A stretch of DNA of 24,949 bases, taken from the NCBI GenBank assembly GCA_016719105.1, contig JADKAQ010000034.1:1-24949 (forward strand), given 5' to 3'. Positions 1 to 7,920 of this stretch are shown here, one piece after another. The notes under the pieces were generated by a model, which was not told the origin of the DNA, did not search any database, and saw only the letters and a program-made list of their open reading frames with translations. The position numbers were made by a program, and so were the translations under genes. Position 1 is the first letter of the stretch, and the number at the start of each line of letters is the position of its first letter. Source of the DNA: Gemmatimonadota bacterium. GTDB taxonomy: Bacteria; Gemmatimonadota; Gemmatimonadetes; Gemmatimonadales; Gemmatimonadaceae.

Positions 1-2
1 CC

Positions 3-1141
3 GAGTTCCTCAAGGTCGACCTGGCCAACGTGACCGTGCACGTGACGTTGTTAGGCGGCGGCTTCGGACGAAAGAGCAAGCCCGACTTCATCTGTGAGGC
101 GGCCTTCCTGGCGCGCGCCGTCGGCGCCCCGGTGCGCGTGCAGTGGACGCGCGAGGACGACCTGCAGCACTCGTACTACCACAGCGTTGCCGCGCATCGC
201 CTGGAGGCGGCGCTCGATGCCAGTGGCAAGGTCAGCGCCTGGCTGCACCGCTCGGCGTACCCGGCCATCGCCTCGGTCTTTGCGCCCAACGTCCCCGGGC
301 CCAGCGCCGATGAGCTGACCAACGGGGCGAGTGACATCCCGTTCGACATCCCCAACATGAGCGTCGAGGCGTGCCCGGCGGTGGCCATGGCACGCATTGG
401 CTGGTATCGCAGCGTGAACGCGATCCATCACGGCTTCGCCATCGGGTCGTTTGTCGACGAGCTCGCGCACGCCGCCAAGCAGGACACGGGCGACTTCCTG
501 TTGCAGCTAATCGGGGCGACCGGCAGGTGGACCTGTCCAAGGCGGGGCTGGTGGCGCCGGCCAGCACTACGGCGCCACTGGACCGACCATCCGCTCGACA
601 GCAGCGGGCGCGCGCCAGGTCGTGCAGCTGGCGATGGACAAGAGCGGGTGGAAGGGAGGCAAGCTCCCGCGCGGCAAGGGGGCGTGGCATCGCCGTCCAT
701 CGCAGCTTGTCATATGTGGCGATGGTGGTCGAGGTCGAGGTGCTGCCTGACGGGACCGTGCTGGTGCCCAAGACGACCGTCGCCGTCGACGCCGGGTATG
801 TCGCCAACCCCGATCGTGCCCGGTCTCAGATGGAGGGGGCGCTGATCATGGCGATGAGCAACACGCTGTACAGCGAGATCTCGTTTGCCGAGGGGAAGGT
901 GGTGCAGTCCAACTTCCGCGACTACCAGGTCACGCGCATGCGCGCGGCGCCGCGAGTGGTCGATGTGCACCTCGTCGAGAGCGAGGGGCTTCCGGGTGGC
1001 ATCGGTGAGCCGGGGGTGCCGCCTGCGGGCGGGGCGCTGGCCAACGCGATCTTTGCGGCGACGGGCGTGCGCGTGCGCGAGCTGCCGGTGGGGAAGCAGC
1101 TGGCGGGGTGGCAGAACAAGGCGACGAACGAGGAGGCGTGA
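3..1141 (+). pseudogene. Molybdopterin-binding subunit of an isoquinoline 1-oxidoreductase/xanthine dehydrogenase-family enzyme, 5'-truncated by the window and frameshifted
   Basis: The frame is already open at the window edge, so the N-terminus lies outside. The first part (3 to about 505) carries the motif GGGFGRKSKPDF, typical of the large molybdenum-cofactor subunit of IorB-type aldehyde oxidase-like hydroxylases, followed by WTREDD and a RSV..IHHGFAIGSFVDELA stretch. After LLQLIGA the reading frame changes. The family-like sequence DRQVDLSKAG, then VQLAMDKSGWKGGKLPRGKG, then RGIAVHRSLSYVAMVVEVEV are each in a different frame, so at least two or three indels lie between about 505 and 690; the last sits in a G-run near 680. 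The final part ends in the conserved GIGEPGVPPAGGALANAIFAATG. A functional enzyme would oxidise an N-heterocycle or aldehyde with a 2Fe-2S partner subunit. Either it is a decaying gene or this stretch has sequencing errors. Confidence 0.8.
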
Positions 1142-1178
1142 CGCGCCCCGCGCACGCCTAACGGCACACGGCACCCTT

Positions 1179-1661
1179 ATGATCACCTTCGATCCCATCG
1201 GGGTCGTGCGCAGCCCCTTCGCCACCATTGACCAGGTGCCGAAGGGGCTTGGCGCAAAGCACTCGACCGAGGGGGCGCTCGTGCTGCGCCCCGAGCTGGA
1301 GGCAGGGCTCACCGACATCGAGGGCTTCTCGCATCTCTATGTGATCTGGGTTTTTGATCGCATCCAGGGTTACGAGCTGATGTCGCGCGCGCGGGCAGAC
1401 GGGAAGCCGCACGGCGTCTTCGCCACGCGCATGCCCCTGCGCCCCAATCCCATCGGGCTCACCGTCGTCGAACTGCTGGGCCGAGACGGGGCGACGCTCA
1501 GGGTGCGCGGCGTCGACATGCTCGACGGGTCGCCGATTCTCGACATCAAGCCGTACCAGTCGAGCATCCCCGTGGAGCAGCTCAGGCGCGGGTGGCTGGC
1601 GGACGCGGAGGCGGCGAAGGCGCGAGAGTCGCAAACCATCGAAGCGCGGGGCGGGACGTAG
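1179..1661 (+). CDS. trmO: tRNA (N6-threonylcarbamoyladenosine(37)-N6)-methyltransferase TrmO
   Basis: The 160-residue protein belongs to the TrmO/TsaA (YaeB, UPF0066) family, SAM-dependent enzymes that methylate N6 of t6A37 in tRNAs decoding ACY threonine codons. It opens with the family start (I)GVVRSPF. It contains RMPLRPNPIGLTVVEL at about residues 83-98 and DGSPILDIKPYQ at about 114-125, the conserved blocks of the beta-barrel SAM-binding fold. It is close to the short (about 150-170 aa) form and lacks the C-terminal extension of the E. coli protein. I chose the ATG at 1179 because the family homology begins immediately after it; an open frame continues upstream without family sequence. 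No strong ribosome binding site is visible. It lies 37 nt after the oxidoreductase remnant and converges with the nucleotidyltransferase gene. Confidence 0.92.
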   Translation: MITFDPIGVVRSPFATIDQVPKGLGAKHSTEGALVLRPELEAGLTDIEGFSHLYVIWVFDRIQGYELMSRARADGKPHGVFATRMPLRPNPIGLTVVELLGRDGATLRVRGVDMLDGSPILDIKPYQSSIPVEQLRRGWLADAEAAKARESQTIEARGGT

Positions 1662-1722
1662 CACACACAGGCACCGCTCCTTCCGAACGTCCGGGGCGTT
1701 ACGTAGAGCGGTGGGCACTGTG

Positions 1723-2173
1723 CTAAGTCTGGTCCTCGAGAAACTCCGCGTCCGCTCGATCCCCGGGTCCGGTCTGTCGCGCGCTTGTTCCTGATGAGGT
1801 CTTCCCGGGAGATCATCCACACGGGTTCACCGTCCAGCGATGCTGCCACGCGTCGTGTCCAGGCCTCGGCGAATTCGACGCCGTAGAGCCTAGTCAGCAG
1901 GTCCACGCGGTTGGGCGCTCGCCCCAACTGAATGACCCGGTCGTCCGCCTCGAAGTCCGACGCCTCGAGGGCGAGTTCAGCGAAGCCGAACTCGCGCAAA
2001 GCCGCCACAATGCGGATGCCGTTGGCGCGGTCCGGTCGCACGAAGAGGTCCAGATCTTCCGTGAGCCCGGGACGCCCGTGAAACGCGACGGCGTGCCCGC
2101 CGACCACGAGAAACTCAGCGCCGTGTGAACGCAACAACGCGAGTAACTCGAGCAAGTCCTTGTCCAGCTTCAC
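1723..2173 (-). pseudogene. Small nucleotidyltransferase-fold protein with a 3' frameshift
   Basis: From a GTG at 2173 the minus strand reads VKLDKDLLELLALLRSHG, then the fold motif VVGGHAVAFHGRPGLTEDLDLFV, with the GG and the D-x-D pair of the nucleotidyltransferase superfamily. A typical C-terminal block VWMISREDLIRNKR follows. Family members usually continue NKRQTGRP.D.AD.E, and that sequence (RQTGPGDRADAEFLEDQT, then stop at 1723) is present but in another frame, so an indel of net one base lies near 1776-1784. Without frame correction the protein runs on into unrelated sequence on the opposite strand of trmO. Intact relatives are about 150 aa and often sit in two-gene pairs resembling MNT/AbiEii toxin-antitoxin modules. 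Whether this copy is dead or misread cannot be decided here. Confidence 0.7.
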
Positions 2174-2310
2174 CAAAGGCCTCCCGGTAGCGAGCGTGTA
2201 GCTCCAAGGCGCGATCGAGACGCTCCTGGGGCGAGAGGGGCGGCCCACGCCTGACGGTCCGCGGCGGCGGCGGCGGCGTGAGTGGGAAAGATCTCGATAC
2301 GGCGCTCCAT
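2115..2310 (-). pseudogene. Small partner ORF of the nucleotidyltransferase, probably frameshifted
   Basis: The minus-strand frame ending at 2115 reads LSPQERLDRALELHARYREAFGE followed by ARVTRVVAFTRR. This resembles the short helical proteins often encoded just upstream of, and overlapping, this kind of nucleotidyltransferase gene. There is no start codon close to it in its own frame. A plausible ATG at 2310 (MERRIEIFPTH) is in another frame, and the two join only if one base is gained or lost in the GCC/CCG repeat near 2265-2275. The 3' end overlaps the nucleotidyltransferase start (2173) by 59 nt, suggesting coupled translation. Function is unknown; an antitoxin-like or chaperone-like role is a guess from gene pairing only. 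Confidence 0.4.
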
Positions 2311-2695
2311 GCGATGAAATCGAAGCGGTGCCGTGAGCAGGGGTGAGCCGGGGTCACAGCCGGGGTCAGAGCCAACGCGGCAGCCTCTCGTTGGATCTGG
2401 CCCCCCCCTTCTCTGCCCAGCTCCGAACATGAGAAGTGCCGCTTCACCGTGCTAGCGGGCGCTTTGCCCGCGTAATCGCGGCCCGGCGAGCGGCGCTGGC
2501 GCGGGATCCGGCGCGCCGTGTGCTCGCTGGAATCGGTCTCGCGCGCAACCCGCATAGGCGAGGGGTCATCGCCGGCGGCGCGCCCAGTTCGCGAACGTCC
2601 GCCCCGAGTTCGCCCCCGTCCGTCGCCGCACGTTGGGCGGCGACTGCGCCTGAACAAAGTCCATCAGCTGCAATGACTTGCGGACCTGCCTTCAC
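2311..2695. other. Gene-free region upstream of rhs1
   Basis: I see no convincing gene here on either strand; the open frames have no recognisable product. It holds a tandem direct repeat, AGCCGGGGTCA at 2346-2356 and 2358-2368 (12-nt period). It also holds a perfect hairpin, GCGGGC-GCTTT-GCCCGC at 2455-2471, and the GTTCGC repeats listed separately. It probably contains the divergent control region between the minus-strand pair and rhs1. Confidence 0.6.
2587..2613. promoter_or_regulatory. Candidate upstream activator site of rhs1 (GTTCGC repeats)
   Basis: GTTCGCGAAC at 2587-2596 is a perfect 10-bp palindrome. A second GTTCGC begins at 2608, exactly 21 bp later (two helical turns). Between them is ACGTCCGC, an octamer also found in the corresponding place upstream of rhs2. 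The repeats lie 110 and 89 bp before the GG of the sigma54-like promoter, the usual distance for bacterial enhancer-binding proteins. Binding is inferred. Confidence 0.45.
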
Positions 2696-2711
2696 TGGCA
2701 CGTGCCCTGCC
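2696..2711 (+). promoter_or_regulatory. Sigma54 (-24/-12) promoter candidate for rhs1
   Basis: TGGCACGTGCCCTGCC matches the sigma54 consensus TGGCACG-N4-TTGCW with the obligatory GG and GC separated by exactly 10 bp; the main deviation is CTGC for TTGC. Transcription would begin near 2722, which excludes the in-frame GTG at 2716 as start and supports the GTG at 2749, preceded by a GCGAGG ribosome binding site. The same arrangement precedes rhs2. Confidence 0.65.
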
Positions 2712-2748
2712 TTCCGTGCGCAGCAACCTGTGCGCAGCGAGGTGGACG

Positions 2749-5700
2749 GTGAATGGGACACGACTGACGTGGTTTGCGATCGGTACGGCGGTGGTCACTG
2801 GCTCGGGCGTGGCGACTTTGGGCAGAAGTGCGTGGTGGGAGTCGCTCGGACACGCGATGGCGCAGGCAGCCCCCGTCGCCGCGATCGATGTGGCCAACTC
2901 CGGCTATCCCATCGAGCGAAGCGCCTGCCTGTCAGTCAACCTCGGCGCGAACGCAGCGACCGACTGCGGTGACTTGCGCGTCACGCATCCGCTCTCGAGT
3001 GTGCGCGCGTTCGACACGGAGGTGACGCCAACGCTGCTCTACAACAGCCAGTTCGCGCATCCGCGGCTGAGCGTTCCGGTCACCATCACGCAACTCGCCA
3101 CGACCACGCAGCCGGATAGCGTCGAGCTGCGGCTATGCCGTGCGCCGTACAATGCGCCGCCCGCGGCGTGGACCTGTGTTACCTCGGCGTGGCGCGGAAC
3201 AGACTGGCCAGCGGGAACGACGGCCGCGCGGCGCGTGACGATCACCGCGGACGCCATCAACGACACGACCGGTGTCTACTCCTACTACGTGAAACCGGCG
3301 AACTGGTATGGGTTGACGCGCGTACCGAGGCCGGATTCGATCGTCGGTGGCTACCACCACGTGAACCGCTCCAATAGCCCATACGGCGCGGGCTGGTGGC
3401 TTGTGGGTCTCGATCGAGTGAAGAAGTACTACCAGTCGGGCGGAACGACCGCATTGCTCTGGGTCGGTGGCGACGGCAGCACCCGCACCTTCACGGTTGG
3501 GCAAGCGATGTACTACGACCGACTCGATTCGATCACCTACGATGCGGCGCAACAGGCCTACGTGCGGCGCCTTCCGGAGGGACGTCGTACGGAGTTCGAC
3601 CTGCAAGGGCGACACATCCGCACCATCAACCGCTTCGGGCGTGTCACGGTCCTGTCCTATGTGACCACCGCTGATTCGGCGGGTGTCGCCACCATGACAT
3701 TGCCCTCACCGACCGGCATGTCGTTCGGCTTCAGCTACACCAACGGTCGTCTGGCCGTGGTGACGCCGCCCGCACTGGGCTCCACGGGCATGCAGATTCG
3801 GAAGGACACCATCGTCAACACGGCGGGCAACGTCGTGCGCGTTCGCAACGCGAGCGATTCGAGCGTGCAGTTCGCGTACTATGGTGGCACGACCACGCAG
3901 TACGTTCTCCGCGAGCGCAAGAGCCGTAGAGCGGTCGCGCAGACCTTTACGTTCGATGCCGCATTCAAGGCGCGATCAGCGAGTGTCGCACCGGGCTTCG
4001 GGAGCGGCGTGATCACAACAACCGTAGTCGCTGGAGAGTCACGCGGCCTCCCCCAGAGCGGCTCGCCGGCCGCCGTCGACACCGCACGCGCCTACACCTG
4101 GGTCGACGGACCTCGCGCAGTAGCCGACACCTCGGCCCTCTTCCAGGGGCGTTTCGGCGAAGTACGCCGCATGGTCGATCCGATTGGCGCTGTGACACAA
4201 GTGCGCGCCGAGGCGTACTTCGACGGGTGGCAGTTCGGGTGGAAGCCGACACGCGTGCGCCGTCCGGGTGGTCACGTGGTGTTCTACGAATGGGACGATC
4301 GCGGGAATGTGCTGCGAGTCATCGACTCGACCGGCGTCAACGCGGGCGTTCGCGACACCACGCAGTACGTCTACGAGACGAGTTTCGACCAACTCACGCA
4401 CGTCATTCCGCCACTCAAGGACACGGTTCGATTCGGCGTCAGCGCGGTGAATGGCCGGCGCGACTGGCAGCAGGACCAACGCGGAATCACGAGCCGCGTG
4501 AACTACATCTACAGCAGCTCCTACCCCGAGGAGCTGGTCACGCTCATCCTCCCGGCCATCAACGGTACCTCCGCTTACTACAACTACGGGTACCATGCCA
4601 CCACGCGCAACAACGTCTCGGAGCAGACGCCCAAGGGCAACGTCACCACACGTTCGCAGGACGCAATCGGGCGTGATACGCTGATCGTCTCTCCGATCGA
4701 CTCCCTTCCCAGTTCGACACGCCGATTGCGGGAGCGCATCGTCCACACGATCCGGGGTGACATCACCCTCCGCGCAACGTTCTGGACCAACGGCGCGTCG
4801 CCGTCCGAGAGCCTCAGCGTCCACACGTACTACGATCCTGATGGGCAGATCGACTCTGTGTCGCGGCGCGGCTATCCGGATTCGGCAGGCGTGGGCACCA
4901 TGACGACGCGCTGGGGGCGGGACAGCGTCGGCCGCGCCATCTTCGAACAAAGCCCCGACGGTCGACGGGACAGCGTGCGTTTCGATGAAGCCGGCAACGC
5001 GGTGAAGCGTTTCTCGCGTCGCTGGGCCAGCAACAACACGGGGGTCGCGCCGGAATCGCTCGCGTACGATGTGCGCAACAAGCTCTCGTGGCGAGTGATC
5101 CCGGGCGTCACCTACCCAGCGCGGGCGCAGGGCATCGGGTACAACCCCGGGCCTCCGTATCCCGCATACGTCATTGCACGTGACTCCCTCTTCTACACCT
5201 ACACGCCAGACGGCGACCTGGCGACGGCGACCAACCGGTATGCACGGGTGAGGCGTGGCTACAGCGTCGCCGGCCGCCTGCTCGCCGACACGCTCGAGAT
5301 CGCCGACGTGGCCGTCACGACGTTCGCGCAGCACCTGTACGCGACGCAGCACCGCTACGACCGCAACGGGCGCCGGATCGTGCTCAAGGTGCCGTCGCAA
5401 CTCACGACCAATGGCCAGGACTCGATCCGGTACGGCTACGCCTTCTGGGGGAGCCTGTTGACGCAGGTAGTCGATCCGCAGGGGAACAGCTACACGTACA
5501 CGTACAACGTGCGCAATGAACCGACGTCGCTCTATTCCCCAACCAGTGCGATGCAGCACGAGTGGCGATACGATGACGACGGGCGGCTCGTGCTCGACAG
5601 CGTGCGGGTTACGAGCGGCGCGTTTCCGTACTTCCCCTTCGCGATAGCGCGCAGGAGCGCACTCCGCTACGACGGGCGTGACAAGCTGTTGCGTCTGGCG

Positions 5701-7410
5701 GGCGGCGTGGGCTCAAAGGACACGTCGGCAACGACGTATTCGGGCCTCGGCTACCTCATCGCCGATAGTCTCGTGCAGCGTGGGATCGGATACACCACGG
5801 GAGACAGCGCGCGCTACCGGTCGATCACGCGCTACCGCTACGATGGTCTCGGCAACATCATCCGACGCACCTACGCCGACACGCTCAAGTTCTGGGTACA
5901 GGGCCAGCCGTACGTGCGTGCGCCCGTGTACGACTCGAGCTTCGTGACCTATCGCCCTGGCGTCGGCCGAGATACGCTGGACTTCCGCCCCAGCCAAGGT
6001 CCGACGAAGATCGTATACGACTCATCCGGCAACGTGGTGTACACGGCTCGGACGGCGGGATACGCCAGCCAGGCGCAGGAGGATCGCGCGTCGTTCTATG
6101 ACGCGGCGGGGCGACTGGTCGCCGCCGACCGGCGCTACATGAGCAACGACGGTTCTTCCTTCAACCGGAGTGTTCTGGAGGAGTATCGGCATGATGCGCT
6201 GGGGCGGCGCGTGTGGGTGCGTGGGCAGCGCGCCTGCTCGGTAGGCGGCGGGCCGATCCCCCCGGCGGAATGCCTGGCGAGTTACATTCGGCGGACGACG
6301 TGGGACGGGGCGCAGGAGCTGGCCGAGATCCAGGCGCCGGGCGGGGCAACGGACAACGCTTTCTTCGAGCAGGACGTCGGCGCGTTCACGCTGCCGTACC
6401 TGCAGAATCAGGATCGCAACCCGTTCTACGGCCGGGTGCTCTACACGCATGGGGCGGCGCTCGACCAACCGTTGGCGGTGGCGCGCTACGGCTATGTGGA
6501 TCTGCCGGTGGGGGGCACTCCCACGCCCTGGCCGGACTTCGTGGTGGAGGTGTCGTGGGACCCGCGGGGGCGCGCATCGTTCGGGAGCTATGGGGGGCTC
6601 GCGTACAAGCAGCTGTCGTCGGGCGGGACCAAGTGCGTGTGGACCCCGGCGACGAGCGCGCAGCGGTGCGTGCAGTGGGACTGGCCGGGGGCGCGGGCGG
6701 CGTACAACCCGCAGCAAGGGGTGGTGCGCTCGAGCTGGATGGGGACGTTGCTGGAGGAGAAACAGGACGGGGCGGGGACGCTGTATCGGCGGAACCGGCA
6801 GTACGATCCGACGCGTGGGCGGTTTGCGCAAGAAGATCCCATTGGGCTGGCGGGGGGGCTGAATCTCTATGGGTATGCAAATGGGGATCCCGTCAACTTC
6901 TCGGATCCGTTTGGGCTGTGTCCGGAGAGGGATCCGAACTGCAAGGAGTTCACCGGCGCGGATGCGCGAGCAGTATTCCGAGCACTTGCAGGCATGGCAC
7001 CAGCGATGGAGCAGGGACTTACGATCGCGGGTGCGGTCAATTTTGCGCCAGCGTTGGTGATGGCTGCAGGCGGCGGCGGATTCAGCACGCTAGGTCTTTC
7101 GGCGCAGAGTGCAGCGGCTGGGGCTGGGCTCGGAATTGTTCCCTCAGCGATTGGCAAAGTGAATGCAGTTGCGAGCCAGCTTGGTACTTCAGGGGGCAAT
7201 CTGCTGCGCAACATCCTCGCTCGTGGTGAGGCATTCGTTGACACGAGGAACTCAAACAACATTAACGTTCTGCTGCAGCGACCCGATGGAGCTAGTGGAT
7301 TCGTACGAGCAACTCTTGATCCCACCGGGAGCCGAGTAATTTCGTCGGGGATGATGCGCGCGGATCAGGTTAAGCGGCTTATTGAGTCAGGCAAACTCGT
7401 CCCGAAGTAG
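2749..7410 (+). CDS. RHS-repeat polymorphic toxin with Sec-type signal (rhs1)
   Basis: This is a 1553-residue RHS/YD-repeat protein. Residues about 5-25 form a hydrophobic Sec-type signal. A beta-rich N-terminal domain follows with the motif NSGYPIERSACLS, shared with rhs2. SNSPYGAGWW and the DGSTRTF block then lead into a long array of YD repeats (YxYDxxGR-type). The core ends with YDPTRGRFAQEDPIGLAGG and DPVNFSDPFGLCP (1380-1392), the conserved hyperconserved-domain end after which RHS shells release the toxin tip. There is no PAAR or VgrG-type domain. The tip (1393-1553) has a Gly/Ala-rich hydrophobic stretch, then a final domain of about 65 residues with NNINVLLQRPDG, FVRATLDPTGSRVIS and DQVKRLIESGKLVP. 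I do not recognise it with certainty; a small RNase of the barnase/colicin D-like (BECR) type is possible. Codon use in the tip is less GC-rich than in the core. I chose the GTG at 2749 over 2716 from the promoter, the ribosome binding site and alignment with rhs2. Confidence 0.9.
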   Translation: MNGTRLTWFAIGTAVVTGSGVATLGRSAWWESLGHAMAQAAPVAAIDVANSGYPIERSACLSVNLGANAATDCGDLRVTHPLSSVRAFDTEVTPTLLYNSQFAHPRLSVPVTITQLATTTQPDSVELRLCRAPYNAPPAAWTCVTSAWRGTDWPAGTTAARRVTITADAINDTTGVYSYYVKPANWYGLTRVPRPDSIVGGYHHVNRSNSPYGAGWWLVGLDRVKKYYQSGGTTALLWVGGDGSTRTFTVGQAMYYDRLDSITYDAAQQAYVRRLPEGRRTEFDLQGRHIRTINRFGRVTVLSYVTTADSAGVATMTLPSPTGMSFGFSYTNGRLAVVTPPALGSTGMQIRKDTIVNTAGNVVRVRNASDSSVQFAYYGGTTTQYVLRERKSRRAVAQTFTFDAAFKARSASVAPGFGSGVITTTVVAGESRGLPQSGSPAAVDTARAYTWVDGPRAVADTSALFQGRFGEVRRMVDPIGAVTQVRAEAYFDGWQFGWKPTRVRRPGGHVVFYEWDDRGNVLRVIDSTGVNAGVRDTTQYVYETSFDQLTHVIPPLKDTVRFGVSAVNGRRDWQQDQRGITSRVNYIYSSSYPEELVTLILPAINGTSAYYNYGYHATTRNNVSEQTPKGNVTTRSQDAIGRDTLIVSPIDSLPSSTRRLRERIVHTIRGDITLRATFWTNGASPSESLSVHTYYDPDGQIDSVSRRGYPDSAGVGTMTTRWGRDSVGRAIFEQSPDGRRDSVRFDEAGNAVKRFSRRWASNNTGVAPESLAYDVRNKLSWRVIPGVTYPARAQGIGYNPGPPYPAYVIARDSLFYTYTPDGDLATATNRYARVRRGYSVAGRLLADTLEIADVAVTTFAQHLYATQHRYDRNGRRIVLKVPSQLTTNGQDSIRYGYAFWGSLLTQVVDPQGNSYTYTYNVRNEPTSLYSPTSAMQHEWRYDDDGRLVLDSVRVTSGAFPYFPFAIARRSALRYDGRDKLLRLAGGVGSKDTSATTYSGLGYLIADSLVQRGIGYTTGDSARYRSITRYRYDGLGNIIRRTYADTLKFWVQGQPYVRAPVYDSSFVTYRPGVGRDTLDFRPSQGPTKIVYDSSGNVVYTARTAGYASQAQEDRASFYDAAGRLVAADRRYMSNDGSSFNRSVLEEYRHDALGRRVWVRGQRACSVGGGPIPPAECLASYIRRTTWDGAQELAEIQAPGGATDNAFFEQDVGAFTLPYLQNQDRNPFYGRVLYTHGAALDQPLAVARYGYVDLPVGGTPTPWPDFVVEVSWDPRGRASFGSYGGLAYKQLSSGGTKCVWTPATSAQRCVQWDWPGARAAYNPQQGVVRSSWMGTLLEEKQDGAGTLYRRNRQYDPTRGRFAQEDPIGLAGGLNLYGYANGDPVNFSDPFGLCPERDPNCKEFTGADARAVFRALAGMAPAMEQGLTIAGAVNFAPALVMAAGGGGFSTLGLSAQSAAAGAGLGIVPSAIGKVNAVASQLGTSGGNLLRNILARGEAFVDTRNSNNINVLLQRPDGASGFVRATLDPTGSRVISSGMMRADQVKRLIESGKLVPK
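6886..6924 (+). repeat. 39-bp identical repeat at the toxin junction, copy 1
   Basis: This stretch encodes DPVNFSDPFGLCP at the end of the RHS core. It is identical base for base to 24509-24547 in rhs2, although the codons just upstream differ at most third positions between the two genes. It is directly repeated, same strand, 17.6 kb apart, immediately before two unrelated toxin tips. Confidence 0.9.
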
Positions 7411-7419
7411 GAGGCGACC

Positions 7420-7692
7420 ATGGCGGGAAACGCCGCTGATTTGGAGCGAGCGATCGCGATGTACATAGCGCACGAGATCGGGTTTGACGAATTCGAGGTC
7501 CTTTTCTCGGAACTGTTTCTGAACCGCGTTCCAGAGGGCGAGCTTAGCAACGCGGACCTAGATCGTTACGGAGACGTTAACGAGAAGCTCATGTGGACAT
7601 CGCTGGCGCCAAGTGCGGAGGAGCGCGACCCGGGGTGGATCGACAGGGAACAGTTTCGCAAATGGCTGACCTGCGCTGGTGACACTGCGTAA
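7420..7692 (+). CDS. Probable immunity protein for the rhs1 toxin tip
   Basis: The protein has 90 residues, is acidic, and has no signal peptide or membrane segment, so it is expected in the cytoplasm. It starts 9 nt after the rhs1 stop. A perfect AGGAGG (7409-7414) overlaps the TAG stop and sits 5 nt before the ATG, so translation is likely coupled to the toxin. The pattern FDEFEVLFSELFLNR, then LSNADLDRYGDVNEKL, then WIDREQFRKWL vaguely resembles the colicin D immunity-like family of small helical proteins; this is a weak match made by eye. Position and coupling make an immunity role likely by the general rule for polymorphic toxins. Base composition is lower in GC than the RHS core, like the tip it follows. 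An attC-like element begins 51 nt downstream. Confidence 0.7.
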   Translation: MAGNAADLERAIAMYIAHEIGFDEFEVLFSELFLNRVPEGELSNADLDRYGDVNEKLMWTSLAPSAEERDPGWIDREQFRKWLTCAGDTA

Positions 7693-7743
7693 AGCGCTTT
7701 GGCTCTAGGAGAGCGCCACCGAAGTCGACGATGTGCTCGATTA

Positions 7744-7804
7744 GCCTAACCCCTTAGCTTCTGCTGCCGGGCGCAGCCCGGGCAGCTGCAAGCATCGGTT
7801 AGGC
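7744..7804 (+). other. attC: Integron attC-like recombination site
   Basis: The element begins with GCCTAAC (7744-7750, matching the R'' consensus RYYYAAC) and ends with GTTAGGC (7798-7804, matching the R' consensus GTTRRRY), exact reverse complements 61 bp apart. Inside, short unpaired spacers (CCCTTA and ATCG) are followed by a second imperfect inverted pair, GCTTCTGCTGCC-GGGC against GCCCGGGCAGCTGCAAGC, around a GCA loop. The right arm has extra unpaired G and C bases, as the extrahelical bases of true attC sites do. Cutting would occur between G7798 and T7799. It stands just after a small gene, the usual cassette layout. No integrase gene or second site is seen. A plain hairpin is the alternative. 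Confidence 0.65.
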
Positions 7805-7920
7805 CTGTACGGGAGACGGAAGCCCGGTCCTGGTGGCCGAGCTTCTTGCACAATCGGTGAACGCCGTAACTGGGCTGGTCGCGCGGCCTAGCGGGCCGCG
7901 CGGTCTGCCTTCTGGGCGTG
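7805..7920. other. Gene-free stretch with a strong hairpin
   Basis: The only feature is a near-perfect stem at 7880-7902: GCGCGGCC-TAGCG-GGCCGCGC plus one flanking C-G pair. It lies just beyond the stop of the degenerate minus-strand frame, so it could be a terminator for that strand, but there is no T-run on either side. Confidence 0.35.

Noticed and set aside
1156..1162. GCCTAAC, identical to the attC R'' box
   Set aside because: No GTTRRRY partner with a paired arm follows within the size range of attC, and trmO begins 17 nt later.
2455..2471. Hairpin GCGGGC-GCTTT-GCCCGC as a terminator
   Set aside because: It has no T-run, and no gene ends next to it on either strand; function unknown.
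4039..5559. Long open frame on the minus strand inside rhs1 (and a similar one at 21821-24091 inside rhs2)
   Set aside because: Both are antisense shadows of the RHS genes caused by high GC at third codon positions. They have no domain-like sequence and no promoter or ribosome binding site.
7369..7375. GTTAAGC inside the rhs1 tip, matching the R' consensus, as a possible upstream cassette boundary
   Set aside because: A single degenerate heptamer is expected by chance, and no complementary arm is present.
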